Shown piece after piece: positions 43,701-50,644 of a stretch of DNA of 64,000 nucleotides. How positions within the stretch are numbered: the first letter of the stretch is position 1; each line of letters starts with the position of its first letter. A program made the translations under genes and the position numbers. The notes beneath the pieces are model-generated. The model ran no database searches. It was given only the letters and a program-made list of their open reading frames with translations, and had not been told where the DNA came from. This stretch comes from Streptomyces atratus (lineage in GTDB: Bacteria; Actinomycetota; Actinomycetes; Streptomycetales; Streptomycetaceae): assembly GCF_900119365.1 (NCBI RefSeq), contig NZ_FPJO01000009.1, forward strand, positions 62,001-126,000, in the 5' to 3' direction.

Positions 43701-45594
43701 GGGCGCCCCGGTCGAGCTTGCCGTTCGCGGTGAGCGGGAACTCCTTCATCACGACGAGGTGGGCGGGCACCATGTACTCCACCATGTGCCGGGCGGCCCA
43801 TTCCCCGACCTCGTCCGCCCGCAGCTCCTCGTGGCCGGCGGCCGGGATCACGTACCCCACCAGGTAGGTGCCGCCCGCCGTTTTCTTCTTCGCGACGACG
43901 CAGCTGTGCCGTACGCCGGGGTGTTCCGCGAGGCCGGCCTCGACGTCCTCGATCTCCAGCCGCATGCCGCGGATCTTGATCTGGTTGTCGGCGCGTCCGA
44001 GGAAGTCCAGCGACCCGTCCGGGGCGAACCGCGCCAGGTCACCGGTCCGGTACAGCCGGGACCCGTCGTCGGCGAAGGGGTTCGCCACGAACCGGGAGGC
44101 GGTCAGGCCGGGCGCGTTGACGTACCCGCGTCCCAACAGGAACCCTCCCGCGTACAGTTCGCCGCCGACCCCGACCGGGACCGGGCGCAGCTCGTCGTCC
44201 AGCACGTACAGCTGGGTGTTGGGGTTGGCCCTGCCGATCGATGTCGACAGGCGTTCCGCCGCGCCCCGGTAGATGACGTGGGAGACACCGATGGTCGTCT
44301 CGGCCGGGCCGTAGCCGTGGTACAGGGGGATGTCGAGCCGGGTGCGGAACCGCTCGTACAGCTCCGGGGTCAGCACCTCGCCGCCGCACCAGACGTGCCG
44401 CAGACTGTCCAGGCGGCCGGAGTCGCCCGCGATCTCCAGCAGCACGTCCAGCATCGACGACACCAGGTAGGTGAAGGTGACGCGCTGCTCGGCGATCACG
44501 CCCAGCAGATGGTGCGGGTCGCGTTCGCCGCCGGGCCGCAGGATCACCAGCCTGCCGCCGCGGGCCAGCGGCAGGAAGATCTCGTTGATGGAGATGTCGA
44601 AGGACAGCGGTGCCTTGAACAGCGAGGCGTCGTCGTGGCCGAAGCGCAGGATCTCGTCGGCCTGCCACAGCAGGCGCTCGCTGATCGCCTCGTGCCGGAT
44701 CATGGCGCCCTTGGGCCGTCCGGTCGAACCGGACGTGAAGATCACGTATGCCAGGGCCGTGCCGGGGACGGCCGCCTCCGGCCCCTCGGCGGGGTGGCCG
44801 CCGAACCGCCAGTCGTCGAGGTCGACGGCCACGGCGTCCGGTTCACCCGGACCGTGCTCGCCACGGTCGTTGAGCTGGAGCACGACCCGGGCGTCCTCGA
44901 CGACGACGGCGCGGCGCGCGGCGGGCCACTGCGGATCGAGCGGCACGAACGCGCCCCCGGCCCGGAGCACGGCGAGGAGGCCGATGACCATGTCGGCACA
45001 GCGGCCGAGCGAGATCCCGACGACCTGCTCGGCGCCGAGGCCGCGTTCGATCAGGTGGTGCGCCAACTGGCTGGAGCGTTTATCTGCTTGACGGTACGTC
45101 AATGACCGGTGCTCATCGACGATCGCGACGGCGTCCGGCCTGGCGCGTGCCTGCTCGAGGAACATCTCCATGATGGTCGGGCGGACCCGGTCGGCCCGGT
45201 TGTCGTTCCACTCGGCCAGGGCTTCGAGCCTCGCCGCCACGCTGGACGGGCCGATGGTGCCGAGGGGGCGGTCCGGGAAGTCGGCCAGGTCGTCCAGTGC
45301 GAGCTGCGCGTCGGCCGGGCCGACGCCGTCGGGGACGGTGATGCTCCAGCCGTCCGCGACGGGTTCCCAGCCACCGCTCCCGGCACCGCCGTTGTCGACC
45401 CACCCGAGGACATCGGTGAACAGTGTGCCGGGGGTGAGGTCCATGCCGTCGGGGCCGAGGCCGGTCGCCCAGTACGACAGCCCGATGGCACAGGCTTCGA
45501 CGATGGTCCGGTCGCCGTGGTCGCCGGTTCGCCGGCGCACGCCGGCCAGGCGGGCGGGAGAAAGCAGTACACGGGGAACGGTCGGTTCCGTCAT
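34708..45594 (-). CDS. cchH: Coelichelin NRPS CchH (three modules)
   Basis: A 3628-residue synthetase. Domain order (approximate residues): A1 150-630, T1 640-710 (LGGDSI), E1 720-1170 (HHVVIDGVSW), C1 1190-1610 (HHIVADG), A2 1615-2110, T2 2130-2200, E2 2210-2600 (HHLAVDAVSW), C2 2610-3020 (YHLLLWDG, second His kept), A3 3030-3530, T3 3545-3620 (LGGHSM). There is no thioesterase. Read by eye, the specificity codes are DINYWGGIGK, DFWNVGMVHK and DMENLGLINK, fitting formyl-hydroxyornithine, threonine and hydroxyornithine of coelichelin. The first 140 residues are not an obvious domain. An iron box lies about 50 bp upstream. Confidence 0.97.
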   Translation of the reverse strand: MTEPTVPRVLLSPARLAGVRRRTGDHGDRTIVEACAIGLSYWATGLGPDGMDLTPGTLFTDVLGWVDNGGAGSGGWEPVADGWSITVPDGVGPADAQLALDDLADFPDRPLGTIGPSSVAARLEALAEWNDNRADRVRPTIMEMFLEQARARPDAVAIVDEHRSLTYRQADKRSSQLAHHLIERGLGAEQVVGISLGRCADMVIGLLAVLRAGGAFVPLDPQWPAARRAVVVEDARVVLQLNDRGEHGPGEPDAVAVDLDDWRFGGHPAEGPEAAVPGTALAYVIFTSGSTGRPKGAMIRHEAISERLLWQADEILRFGHDDASLFKAPLSFDISINEIFLPLARGGRLVILRPGGERDPHHLLGVIAEQRVTFTYLVSSMLDVLLEIAGDSGRLDSLRHVWCGGEVLTPELYERFRTRLDIPLYHGYGPAETTIGVSHVIYRGAAERLSTSIGRANPNTQLYVLDDELRPVPVGVGGELYAGGFLLGRGYVNAPGLTASRFVANPFADDGSRLYRTGDLARFAPDGSLDFLGRADNQIKIRGMRLEIEDVEAGLAEHPGVRHSCVVAKKKTAGGTYLVGYVIPAAGHEELRADEVGEWAARHMVEYMVPAHLVVMKEFPLTANGKLDRGALPEPEIGTGSVVAPATDNERVVCAAVAAVLRLEKAGADQDFFQLGGDSILAISLLSALREAGLYVTARQIFTHSVLGALAAVASREDVSAVDHGDVATGPVVGSPIVQWLGRTTDAIDGFVQSVVLNTPAELTAGALDEILAALLGRHDMLRARLVRGERWSFDIPEAGRAVVGWQESDRPLEECVALATEGLDPAGGVMLRAVWRREARQLVMVAHHVVIDGVSWRILMDDLATAWRQSVSGTPVELPPVGTSFRRWTQLLGRAAFDRDRTHFQRPLPGPDAPLGRRAPSGTDTVARERARTVTVGPEDTAALLGAIPAKFHAGVNDVLLTALAVSLARWRRDRGQEQTFAHIELEGHGREGRHVADATGFEPELSRTVGWFTTLFPVTVDPGTAADFTAPAYLAAALKAVKEDLAAVPGNGVSYGALRYLSETGLTAPAPQVLFNYLGRFDAGASGDWQLAGITGQLGEKRDPRMRLPRALEFNAIAEPDASGAYELVTTISWPEGMFTDEDITTLGAYFRAALSALAALEEGGHTPSDFALVRLTQADVDDLDGPALRDILPLTPLQEGLYFHSVFDDDATGSYVEQQLLTLDGDVDADRLAAAATRLLTLYPNLAARFTALADGRVVSVVESGAQAPFATLDRPGLTDEEIRDHAERDRRAGFDLAAGPLMRYTLIRAGSGRNVLVQTVHHIVADGWSVPPMLRALLAEYHVPGSVYPLGGYRDYVTWLAGRDQDESERVWHDELAGLPGPSLVAEGHTPSDRFADTAVEPALDIDAAARSAGVPLSVAVHSAWAVTLGGILHGRDVVFGSTVSGRDAAVPGIGDMVGLFINTIPVRARWSADTTAVELLATVKEHQSTVLAHQHVSLARIGRLTGAGPLFDTLVVFDVATDVDALRGPGDEPVITDIVNEGAPHYPLTLVVERTTDGRPRFNLIHDGELLRRESAEAILDTFTRTLTGLLERPDTPVDDLLAPEAGRGPAPASPATLGELFDAAADRDPAATAVTQCALDGVTRSLTYGELADAKNELASVLCAAGAGPGTRVAVAVPRSLEQVVALVAVVTAGGAYVPLDLAYPDERLEYILADAAPQVVLVDREQQGRFTRLLARAGVQARVLVQGDEPAPATTAGPGAGRHDPAYVIYTSGSTGRPKGVVVPHSAVVTLLANTRPDMDFGPHDVWVQFHSFSFDFAVWELWGALVHGGELLVPEYALTRSPVDFHRLVRERGVTVLNQTPSAFHQFTEADRLAAEPVTALRRIVFGGEALDLGRLRGWVERHGTAAPELVNMYGITETTVHVTHRVLTDEDFGPGDDVSPIGGPVPGLVVHLLDDRLRPVPPGRVGAIYVAGDQVSLGYLGRPGLTAGRFVANPFAADGSRMYHTGDLARRTLDGELEFAGRADDQVQLKGFRIEPGEVESAVRELDGVVDAAVTVADSGDHLVAHVVGRVPGDFTALLSTKLPAHMVPGRVLPADALPLTVNGKLDRKALTARAAQDGTPAATSDSALTALVGIFAETLPGVAVDADTDFFGAGGDSIVAITVINRARALGLRIVPRDVFLLKTPRALAGHLATHTPQPVASAPAHREDGPLPATPIILRRRELGGSLARFAQARAVVAAEGTDLADVRRAANAVVAAHPVLRLRLRVEHGVWTLRTEPAREVAVTPTHAPDATAAANEAAGRLDPESGDVIAFSWLAASRTLVVTVHHLAVDAVSWLILLDDLATALAGAALPPPTTSYAEYAEALAAGSGPAAYALGHWITTLEAPALLPEVQDLRETTVVLAREVSDRVTRSAPAALGVGLTELLCGALRTALTRIQPTPTDLAIELERHGRVPALEHHDYSRTVGWFTAIAPVRLTAHTDPVAAARETAERRPDEHEHVAYGRLRYLDAQTAPLLDARPQVLFNYLGRGSESRALHLTGGDQGSPYAVEVNAWTDDSTGCLHAAFTLAGGIPDEITGHWRTALEHIADASATAERTAPVTPLQRGLFFQAQMAGTAGHYVAQSWFTFDRRLDPGALAEAMADVIARHPAVGAGFTTDDDGNPVQVLKAGRRVDVRTTAVTSDAEAEELRTRDRESGFDPGEPPLIRLTVVRLPDGRDGLLLSYHLLLWDGWSREIVLRDLFEAYEAVVAGEPPVAVPAVPGFEEYARALDARDPEVSNRFWAQHLAGLPGPTLLAGPAPSLPDDLPRALTHTFSAELSDLLRDAARVHGVTLNTVLTGAFGLLLGARTGRGDAVFGVTVSGREGEGHSGIVGVLLNTVPMWTRARPDDTVGAYLSAVQAARVEAMEHEHLGLGEIQRASGHDTLFDNLFVLQNFLDPDAFAAMNTRHGITSVRADDSTHYPFTWVVTPGDRLTVKLEHRDDDPGGARRLLDDYLRVLEDLARSTGRVGALPGLAPAPGPAGRTDVGTDTVVDRFDLAADRDPGRVALVARGSAMTFAQLQLRSRALAGVLARRGIGPETAVGLAIPRSLDSIVALFAVLRVGAAYVPLELDHPDERIAAIVADARPEVILTVSTVSPRLGGELIELDRPLPEADPYVTFAPDDPDRLRHPAYTIYTSGSTGKPKGVVTEYAGLTNMLINHQRRIFEPVLAEHGNRVFRIAHTVSFAFDMSWEELLWLADGHEVHICDEELRRDAPRLVEYCREHAIDVINVTPTYAQQLVAEGLLDNPARRPALVLLGGEAVTPTLWQRLAGTEGTVGYNLYGPTEYTINTLGVGTFECQDPVVGVAIDNTEVYVLDPWLRPLPDGVPGELYVSGIGIARGYLGQSAQTAHRFVACPFAGPGERMYRTGDLVIRRSDGNLTYLGRTDQQVKIRGHRVELGEVEAVFAAHPAVRSAAAVAQPDPQVDGAYRLAAYLVLDGADLAQVAAEVGAGLPDFLRPTHFARVDSIPLTVNGKADTKALGEARPLGALTTAGERGPETGTETLVCEFFAEALDLDDDEVSAVSDFVSLGGHSMLAVRLTGLLRREYGPVITIRDLFTLRTPEAIARHLDENS

Positions 45595-45641
45595 CGAAGA
45601 CTCAGCATCCTTCCAAGGTACGCAAGTTGACCCAACCTGAC

Positions 45642-45660
45642 TTAGGTTTGCCTAACTACC
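45642..45660 (+). promoter_or_regulatory. Partial iron box upstream of cchH
   Basis: TTAGGTTTGCCTAACTACC matches the consensus at 14 of 19 positions, with one half almost perfect. It spans the cchG stop codon, 48 bp upstream of the cchH ATG. It could give the synthetase its own iron-controlled promoter in addition to read-through from cchF-cchG. Confidence 0.6.
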
Positions 45661-47439
45661 TTCGCGCCAGGCTCGCCACAGACGCGCGTACTGACCGCCC
45701 AGAGCCACCAGCTCCCCGTGCGTCCCCTCTTCCACCACGCGCCCCGCGGACAGCACGGCGATCCGGTCCGCCGCCATCGCCTGGGTCAGCCGGTGCGCCA
45801 CGTACAGCGTGGTCCGCCCCGAGCACGCGGCCAGCACGGCCCGCTCCAGCTCGGCGGCGCCCTCGCTGCCCGCCTCCGCGGTCGACTCGTCGAGCACCAC
45901 CACCGGCGCACGGCCCAGCACCAGCCGGGCCAGGGCGATCTGGGCGACCTTGGTGACATCCAGGCGCTCGCCGCCCTCGCCGACCGTGGTGTGCAGCCCG
46001 TCGGTCAGCAGCTCGGCCCACTCGCCCGCGCCGACCGTGCGCAACGCCTCCATCAGCTCGGCATCGCCCGCGCCGGGTGCGGCGAGCCGCAGGTCGTCGG
46101 CGAGCGACCCCGAGAACACATGGGTCTCCTGCGTCAGGATGCTCACCAGGACCCGCGCCCCGGCCTCGTCCAGACCGGCGAGGTCGTGCGGCCCGATACG
46201 TACCGAACCGGACTGCGGGGTCCCGATGCCGGCGATCAGCGCGGCCAGGGTCGACTTGCCGGCACCCGTCGCCCCCACCAAAGCCAGCGAACCACCGGCT
46301 GGAATGGACAGGTTCACGTCCCGCAGGACCGGTTCCTCGGTGTCGGGATAGCCGAAGGTCAGCCCCTCCACCGTCACCGGGTACGGCCCGGCGCCGGCCG
46401 GTGCGACGGACACATCGCCCACCAGCCGCTCCTCCGCGGGCTCCCCCAGCACCCCGACCAGACGGGTGAGGCTCGCGCCCGACTTCTGCGCCTCGTCGAA
46501 GGTGAACATGATGGCGCCCAGCGGGGTGAACAGCCGGTGGAACATCAGCGGGGCCGCCGAGACCTCGCCCAGACTGGCGGCGTCGGCCTCCAGCAGCGCG
46601 TACCCCACCACCACGATCAGGACCAGCCCGATGAACTCGGCGCGGTTCTCCCTGCCGACGAACCGCCCGAAGAAGCGGAACACATCGACGCCGAGATCGC
46701 GCACCCGCCACGACTCCCGGGTGACCTTCTCGCGTACGGCCTCCTCCAGGCGGTACGCCCGGACCGTGCCGATCCCGTTCAGACCGCTGATCAGCGCCTG
46801 GGCACGGTCGGCCTGAGCGGCCCGCTGCTTCCGGTAGAGCGGTGCGGACCGGGGCAGGTACCACCGCAGCGCCAGCCCGTACGCGGGCAGCGCGCCGGCG
46901 CCCGCCAGGCCGAGCCGCCAGTCCAGTCCGAACATGCCGGCCGTGGCGATGACGACCAGCACGCCCGCGGAGAACACCGTGGGGATGGCGGACCGGATGC
47001 CCTTGGACAGCACGGCCACGTCGTCGCCGACCCGGGACAGCACATCGCCCCGGCCGACCTGCTCGACGCGTGCGCTCGGCATCCCCAGCACGGCGCGGAC
47101 GGCGCCTTCCCGCAGCCGGGCGAGCAGATCGGCCCCCAACCGCCCGATCAGGTACGTCGACACGGCGGTGGCCACCGCGCCGAGCAGCGCGGCGGCCACC
47201 ATCAGTGCCCCGACCGTGACGAGCACCGAACGCGATCCGCCCTCGGTCACCCCGTCGACCACCTGGCTCAGCAGGAGCACGGGGAGCACCTGGAGCACTG
47301 CCCCGGCCACCGTGGTGAGCAGGGTGGAGGCCGTCAGCCACGGGGCCCGGCGGCAGTGCGCCACGACCCATCCGGCGGCCTCGCCCCCGGTCGCCGTGCG
47401 CAGGGTTGCCGGGGCGACGCGGGTGTCGGTGGTGCTCAC
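45652..47439 (-). CDS. cchG: ABC exporter half-transporter CchG with degenerate signature
   Basis: A 595-residue ABC half-transporter with a six-TM domain (about 30-320) and a nucleotide-binding domain with normal Walker A (LVGATGAGKSTLAAL) and Walker B (VVVLDEST). The ABC signature, normally LSGGQ, reads LDVTKVAQIALARL. This is the reciprocal defect to CchI. Together they would form a heterodimer with one working ATP site (CchG Walker motifs plus CchI signature) and one dead site. Known clusters assign cchG/cchI to siderophore export. The GTG start is 46 bp after the cchF stop. Confidence 0.92.
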   Translation of the reverse strand: MSTTDTRVAPATLRTATGGEAAGWVVAHCRRAPWLTASTLLTTVAGAVLQVLPVLLLSQVVDGVTEGGSRSVLVTVGALMVAAALLGAVATAVSTYLIGRLGADLLARLREGAVRAVLGMPSARVEQVGRGDVLSRVGDDVAVLSKGIRSAIPTVFSAGVLVVIATAGMFGLDWRLGLAGAGALPAYGLALRWYLPRSAPLYRKQRAAQADRAQALISGLNGIGTVRAYRLEEAVREKVTRESWRVRDLGVDVFRFFGRFVGRENRAEFIGLVLIVVVGYALLEADAASLGEVSAAPLMFHRLFTPLGAIMFTFDEAQKSGASLTRLVGVLGEPAEERLVGDVSVAPAGAGPYPVTVEGLTFGYPDTEEPVLRDVNLSIPAGGSLALVGATGAGKSTLAALIAGIGTPQSGSVRIGPHDLAGLDEAGARVLVSILTQETHVFSGSLADDLRLAAPGAGDAELMEALRTVGAGEWAELLTDGLHTTVGEGGERLDVTKVAQIALARLVLGRAPVVVLDESTAEAGSEGAAELERAVLAACSGRTTLYVAHRLTQAMAADRIAVLSAGRVVEEGTHGELVALGGQYARLWRAWREGS

Positions 47440-47485
47440 GCGAAGACCAAATCTCTCCGGGGACGGGGCCGTCCGATCGGCATGT

Positions 47486-48535
47486 CTAGTCGACCGACTT
47501 GACGAGTTCGTCGATCGCGTAGGGCAACGACAGCAGGGTGCCCTGGGACATGGCCGCGCCGACCGCCGGACCCTCGCTGTCCAGCAGGTAGGACACCTTG
47601 CCGTCCTTGACGGCGGGCAGGTTGGTGAACAGCTCGAACTTCTTCAGCGCTTCCGTGTCCGCCTTGTCGTTGATGACGAAGATGCGGTCGACGTCGACCA
47701 GGTCGACGCGCTCGGGGGACAGCGCGGTGAAGAACTTGCCGTCCGCGATCGTGTCGATCTCGGTCCGGTACTTGAAGCCGATGCCCGTCGTCAGTCGCCC
47801 GCGCACGTCGGTGGAGGTGAACGGCGCGACGGAGTCCTTGTACCAGGAGAGCGCCACGGCGGTTCGGTCGGCGAACTCCGGGTGCGCCTTCTTGGCCGCG
47901 TCGAGCTTGTCCTGGATGCCCTGCACCAGTTCGGTGCCCTCCGTCTCCTTGCCGAGCGCCTTGGCGATGTGCACCGCGTTGTCCTGCCACGGAGCGCTGA
48001 AGGGCTCCTTCTCGCCCTTGGTGCGTCCCACCGTCGGGGCGATCCTGGAGAGCTTCTCGTAGGCGGCGTTGTCGATCTCGGAGTACACCGCGGTGATCAG
48101 GTCCGGCCGCAGCGAGGCGATCTTCTCGTAATTGGGGCCCGAGTCACCGTTGTTCATGACGACCTCGGGGCGGGTGTCGCCCCACTTGTCCTTCACCCAG
48201 GGCCACTGGGTGTTGATGTCGGGGGACTTGCCCGCCGGGTTGGGGTACTGGTCGACCATGCCGACCGGCTTGATGCCGAGCGCCAGGACGGCCTGGTCGT
48301 CCGTGTAGCCGACGGAGACGACGCGTTGGGGAGCCTTGGTGATCTTCGTGGATCCGAATGCGTGCTCCACGGTGACCGGGAACGCACCGGCGGCAGCTGC
48401 CGGGGTGTCGTCGCTCTTCTTGTCCGCCGAGTCGGAACCGCATCCCGCGAGGAGACCGACACCGAGGGCCGTGGCGGACAGCATCGCCGCCACCCGCCGC
48501 CAGGGCTTCACAAGCGTCGTTCGATGGAGAAGCAT
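47486..48535 (-). CDS. cchF: Ferric-siderophore-binding lipoprotein CchF
   Basis: A 349-residue FecB/FhuD-type binding lipoprotein. The signal peptide ends in lipobox LLAGC, followed by a Ser/Asp/Lys-rich linker and a class III binding fold with KAPQRVVSVGYTDDQAVLALG and the RPDLITAVYSEID strand. It captures ferric coelichelin at the cell surface and passes it to CchC/CchD. The ATG at 48535 is preferred (AAGGGA 6 nt upstream, positively charged LLHRTTLVKPWRR N-region) over a longer frame from 48589 that would start inside the iron box. Confidence 0.95.
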   Translation of the reverse strand: MLLHRTTLVKPWRRVAAMLSATALGVGLLAGCGSDSADKKSDDTPAAAAGAFPVTVEHAFGSTKITKAPQRVVSVGYTDDQAVLALGIKPVGMVDQYPNPAGKSPDINTQWPWVKDKWGDTRPEVVMNNGDSGPNYEKIASLRPDLITAVYSEIDNAAYEKLSRIAPTVGRTKGEKEPFSAPWQDNAVHIAKALGKETEGTELVQGIQDKLDAAKKAHPEFADRTAVALSWYKDSVAPFTSTDVRGRLTTGIGFKYRTEIDTIADGKFFTALSPERVDLVDVDRIFVINDKADTEALKKFELFTNLPAVKDGKVSYLLDSEGPAVGAAMSQGTLLSLPYAIDELVKSVD

Positions 48536-48576
48536 CCGGAATCCCTTGCTTTCACACTGCTCACTGCACCTCTGTG

Positions 48577-48625
48577 TAAGGGCAGCCAAACCTTACCCTG
48601 AATAAGTGAGGGCAGCCTAGCCTAA
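48577..48625 (-). promoter_or_regulatory. Two iron boxes 30 bp apart upstream of cchF
   Basis: On the minus strand, TAAGGTTTGGCTGCCCTTA (48577-48595, 14 of 19) and TTAGGCTAGGCTGCCCTCA (48607-48625, 15 of 19). Both share the core GGCTGCCCT and lie 30 bp apart, close to three helical turns, so two repressor dimers could bind the same face. They precede cchF-cchG. Confidence 0.75.
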
Positions 48626-48688
48626 CCAGGCAATTTTCCTCCGTCGGGAACGAGTTGGGCTCCCGGCCGCTCTCGTGCCCGGCAGAAC

Positions 48689-49579
48689 CTACGGATCGAG
48701 CCGTACGTGCGTACGGCCGATCGGCACGATGAGCGGCCGGTCCCCCACCGGATCGTCGATCACCGTGGCGCGCAGCCCGAACGCCTCGTCCAGCAACTCG
48801 GCGGTGATCACGTCACGCGGGTGCCCCTGCGCCAGGACGGATCCCGCCCGCATCACGATGAGGTTGTCGCTGTAGCGCGTGGCCAGATTGAGGTCGTGCA
48901 GCACCATGACCACGGTGCACCCGGACTCGTGCAGATCGTCCACCAGATCGAGTACGTCGATCGCGTGCGCCAGGTCCAGATAGGTGGTCGGCTCGTCCAG
49001 CAGCAGCAGGTCGGTGCCCTGGGCCAGGGTCATCGAGATCCAGACGCGTTGACGCTGCCCGCCGGACAGCGAGTCGACCGGACGGTCCGCCAGTTCCAGG
49101 ACCCCGGTCATGGCCAGTGCGCGCTCCACCACACCGGCGTCGTCCGAGGACCACTGCCGAAGCCAACTCTGGTGCGGATGGCGCCCCCTGGCGACCAGGT
49201 CGGCCACCGTCAGCCCCTCCGGCGCGACCGGCGCCTGCGGCAGCAGGCCGAGCTTCTTCGCCACGTCCCTGGTCCTGAGCCGGGCGATGTCCTCGCCGTC
49301 CAGCACGACCGAGCCGCTGGCCGGCTTGAGCAGCCGGGTCAGGGTGCGCAACAGGGTCGATTTGCCACAGCCGTTGGGGCCGATGATCGTGGTGATCACC
49401 CCTGGGGGGATCGCCACGTCGAGATCGTCGATGACCGTCCGGCCGCCGTACCCGACCGTGACGCCCCTGGCCGCCAGCCGCGGGACCCCCTCGGCTCCGG
49501 TCTCCGTCGCGGTCCCGGTCTCGGTGATGAACTGAGCGGCCACGAGCCCCCCTTGGTTGGATTCGCCTTGCTTTCTCAC
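48689..49579 (-). CDS. cchE: Iron-siderophore ABC importer ATPase CchE
   Basis: A FepC/FhuC-type ATPase of up to 296 residues with Walker A IIGPNGCGKSTLLRTL, signature LSGGQRQRVWISMTLAQ, Walker B LLLLDEPTTYLDL and switch His in MVLHDLNLA. It powers ferric-siderophore import through CchC/CchD. Two starts are plausible: GTG at 49579 (GAGGT 5 nt upstream, 3 bp after the cchD stop) and GTG at 49543 (AAGGGGGG upstream). It is the last gene of the cchB-C-D-E operon. Confidence 0.94.
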   Translation of the reverse strand: MRKQGESNQGGLVAAQFITETGTATETGAEGVPRLAARGVTVGYGGRTVIDDLDVAIPPGVITTIIGPNGCGKSTLLRTLTRLLKPASGSVVLDGEDIARLRTRDVAKKLGLLPQAPVAPEGLTVADLVARGRHPHQSWLRQWSSDDAGVVERALAMTGVLELADRPVDSLSGGQRQRVWISMTLAQGTDLLLLDEPTTYLDLAHAIDVLDLVDDLHESGCTVVMVLHDLNLATRYSDNLIVMRAGSVLAQGHPRDVITAELLDEAFGLRATVIDDPVGDRPLIVPIGRTHVRLDP

Positions 49580-49582
49580 CGT

Positions 49583-50644
49583 CTACCTCAGGTTCGCCCG
49601 CACCAGCAGATACACGAGGAACGGGCCGCCGATCGCGGCGGTGACCACGCCGACCGGCAGAGTGATCGGCAGCGCCGTACGCGCGAGGAGGTCCGAGCCG
49701 ATCAGCAGCAGCGCCCCCACCAGGCCGGAGGCCACCATCGGCGGCGTCGGGAACCTCGCCAGCCGCATCGCCACCTGCGGCGCCACCAGAGCGACGAACG
49801 GAACGGGGCCCGCCGCGCTCACCGCCACCGCGGCCAGCAGCACCGCGCACAGCAGCAGGATCGCCCGCACCCACGTATGCCGGACGCCCAGGCCGGCGGC
49901 GACGTCGTCACCGAGGTGCATCGGCTTGAACTGGAACGCGGCACCGGCCACCACGACGACGAGGGCGACCGTGCACCAGAGCGCCACCTCGATCTCGTCC
50001 CACGACCGGTCGGCCAGCGAACCGACCAGCCACGCCTGGGCCCTGGCCACGTCCCTGATGTCGGCCTGGACCAGCAGCCAGGTCGTGATCGCCTCCATCA
50101 CGGCGCTCACCGAGATGCCGATGAGGATGAGCCGGAAGCCGTCGATCCCGCGCCGCCACGCCAGGAAGTACACCAGCAGCCCCGTGCCGAGACCGCCCGC
50201 GAGCGCCGCCGCGGGCAGGCCCACCGAGCCGACGACCGCCGCGGCGGTGCCGCCCGACACCGTCACCAGGAACACCGCGACCGCGCCCGCTCCCCCGGTG
50301 ATGCCCAGGACGTCCGGGCTGGCCAGCGGGTTGCGCGCGACGGACTGCGTGATCGCCCCGGACACCCCCAGCGCGATCCCCACGACGAGACCGGCCAGCG
50401 CACGCGGCATCCGCAGATCCATGACCACGAACTCGTCGACCTGTTCGCCCCGGCCGAGGATCGTGGCGATCACCCGGGACAGGCCGATGGGGAAGTCCCC
50501 GACGCCGATGGAGAGGCAGAACACCAGGAAGGCCGCCGCCGCCAGCAGCACCGTGACCAGGACGAGCCAGGGCCGCCATACGAACGACACCTGTCCGAGC
50601 CGCACACCCGGCGCCACCGATGGGTTCACTTCTGTCCCGTTCAT
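49583..50644 (-). CDS. cchD: Iron-siderophore ABC permease CchD
   Basis: A 353-residue FecCD-family permease with about nine to ten TM segments and the family marks MDLRMPRALAGLVVGIALG, GAITQSVARNPLASPDVLG and the C-terminal ITLPVGVVTAAIGGPFLVYLL. It forms the import channel with CchC. The ATG at 50644 overlaps the cchC stop as ATGA and is chosen over a start eight codons earlier. Confidence 0.95.
   Translation of the reverse strand: MNGTEVNPSVAPGVRLGQVSFVWRPWLVLVTVLLAAAAFLVFCLSIGVGDFPIGLSRVIATILGRGEQVDEFVVMDLRMPRALAGLVVGIALGVSGAITQSVARNPLASPDVLGITGGAGAVAVFLVTVSGGTAAAVVGSVGLPAAALAGGLGTGLLVYFLAWRRGIDGFRLILIGISVSAVMEAITTWLLVQADIRDVARAQAWLVGSLADRSWDEIEVALWCTVALVVVVAGAAFQFKPMHLGDDVAAGLGVRHTWVRAILLLCAVLLAAVAVSAAGPVPFVALVAPQVAMRLARFPTPPMVASGLVGALLLIGSDLLARTALPITLPVGVVTAAIGGPFLVYLLVRANLR

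Noticed and set aside
34757..45105. Many long plus-strand frames across the NRPS region
   Set aside because: All lie opposite the continuous CchH frame, whose modules are complete. They are codon-bias shadows.
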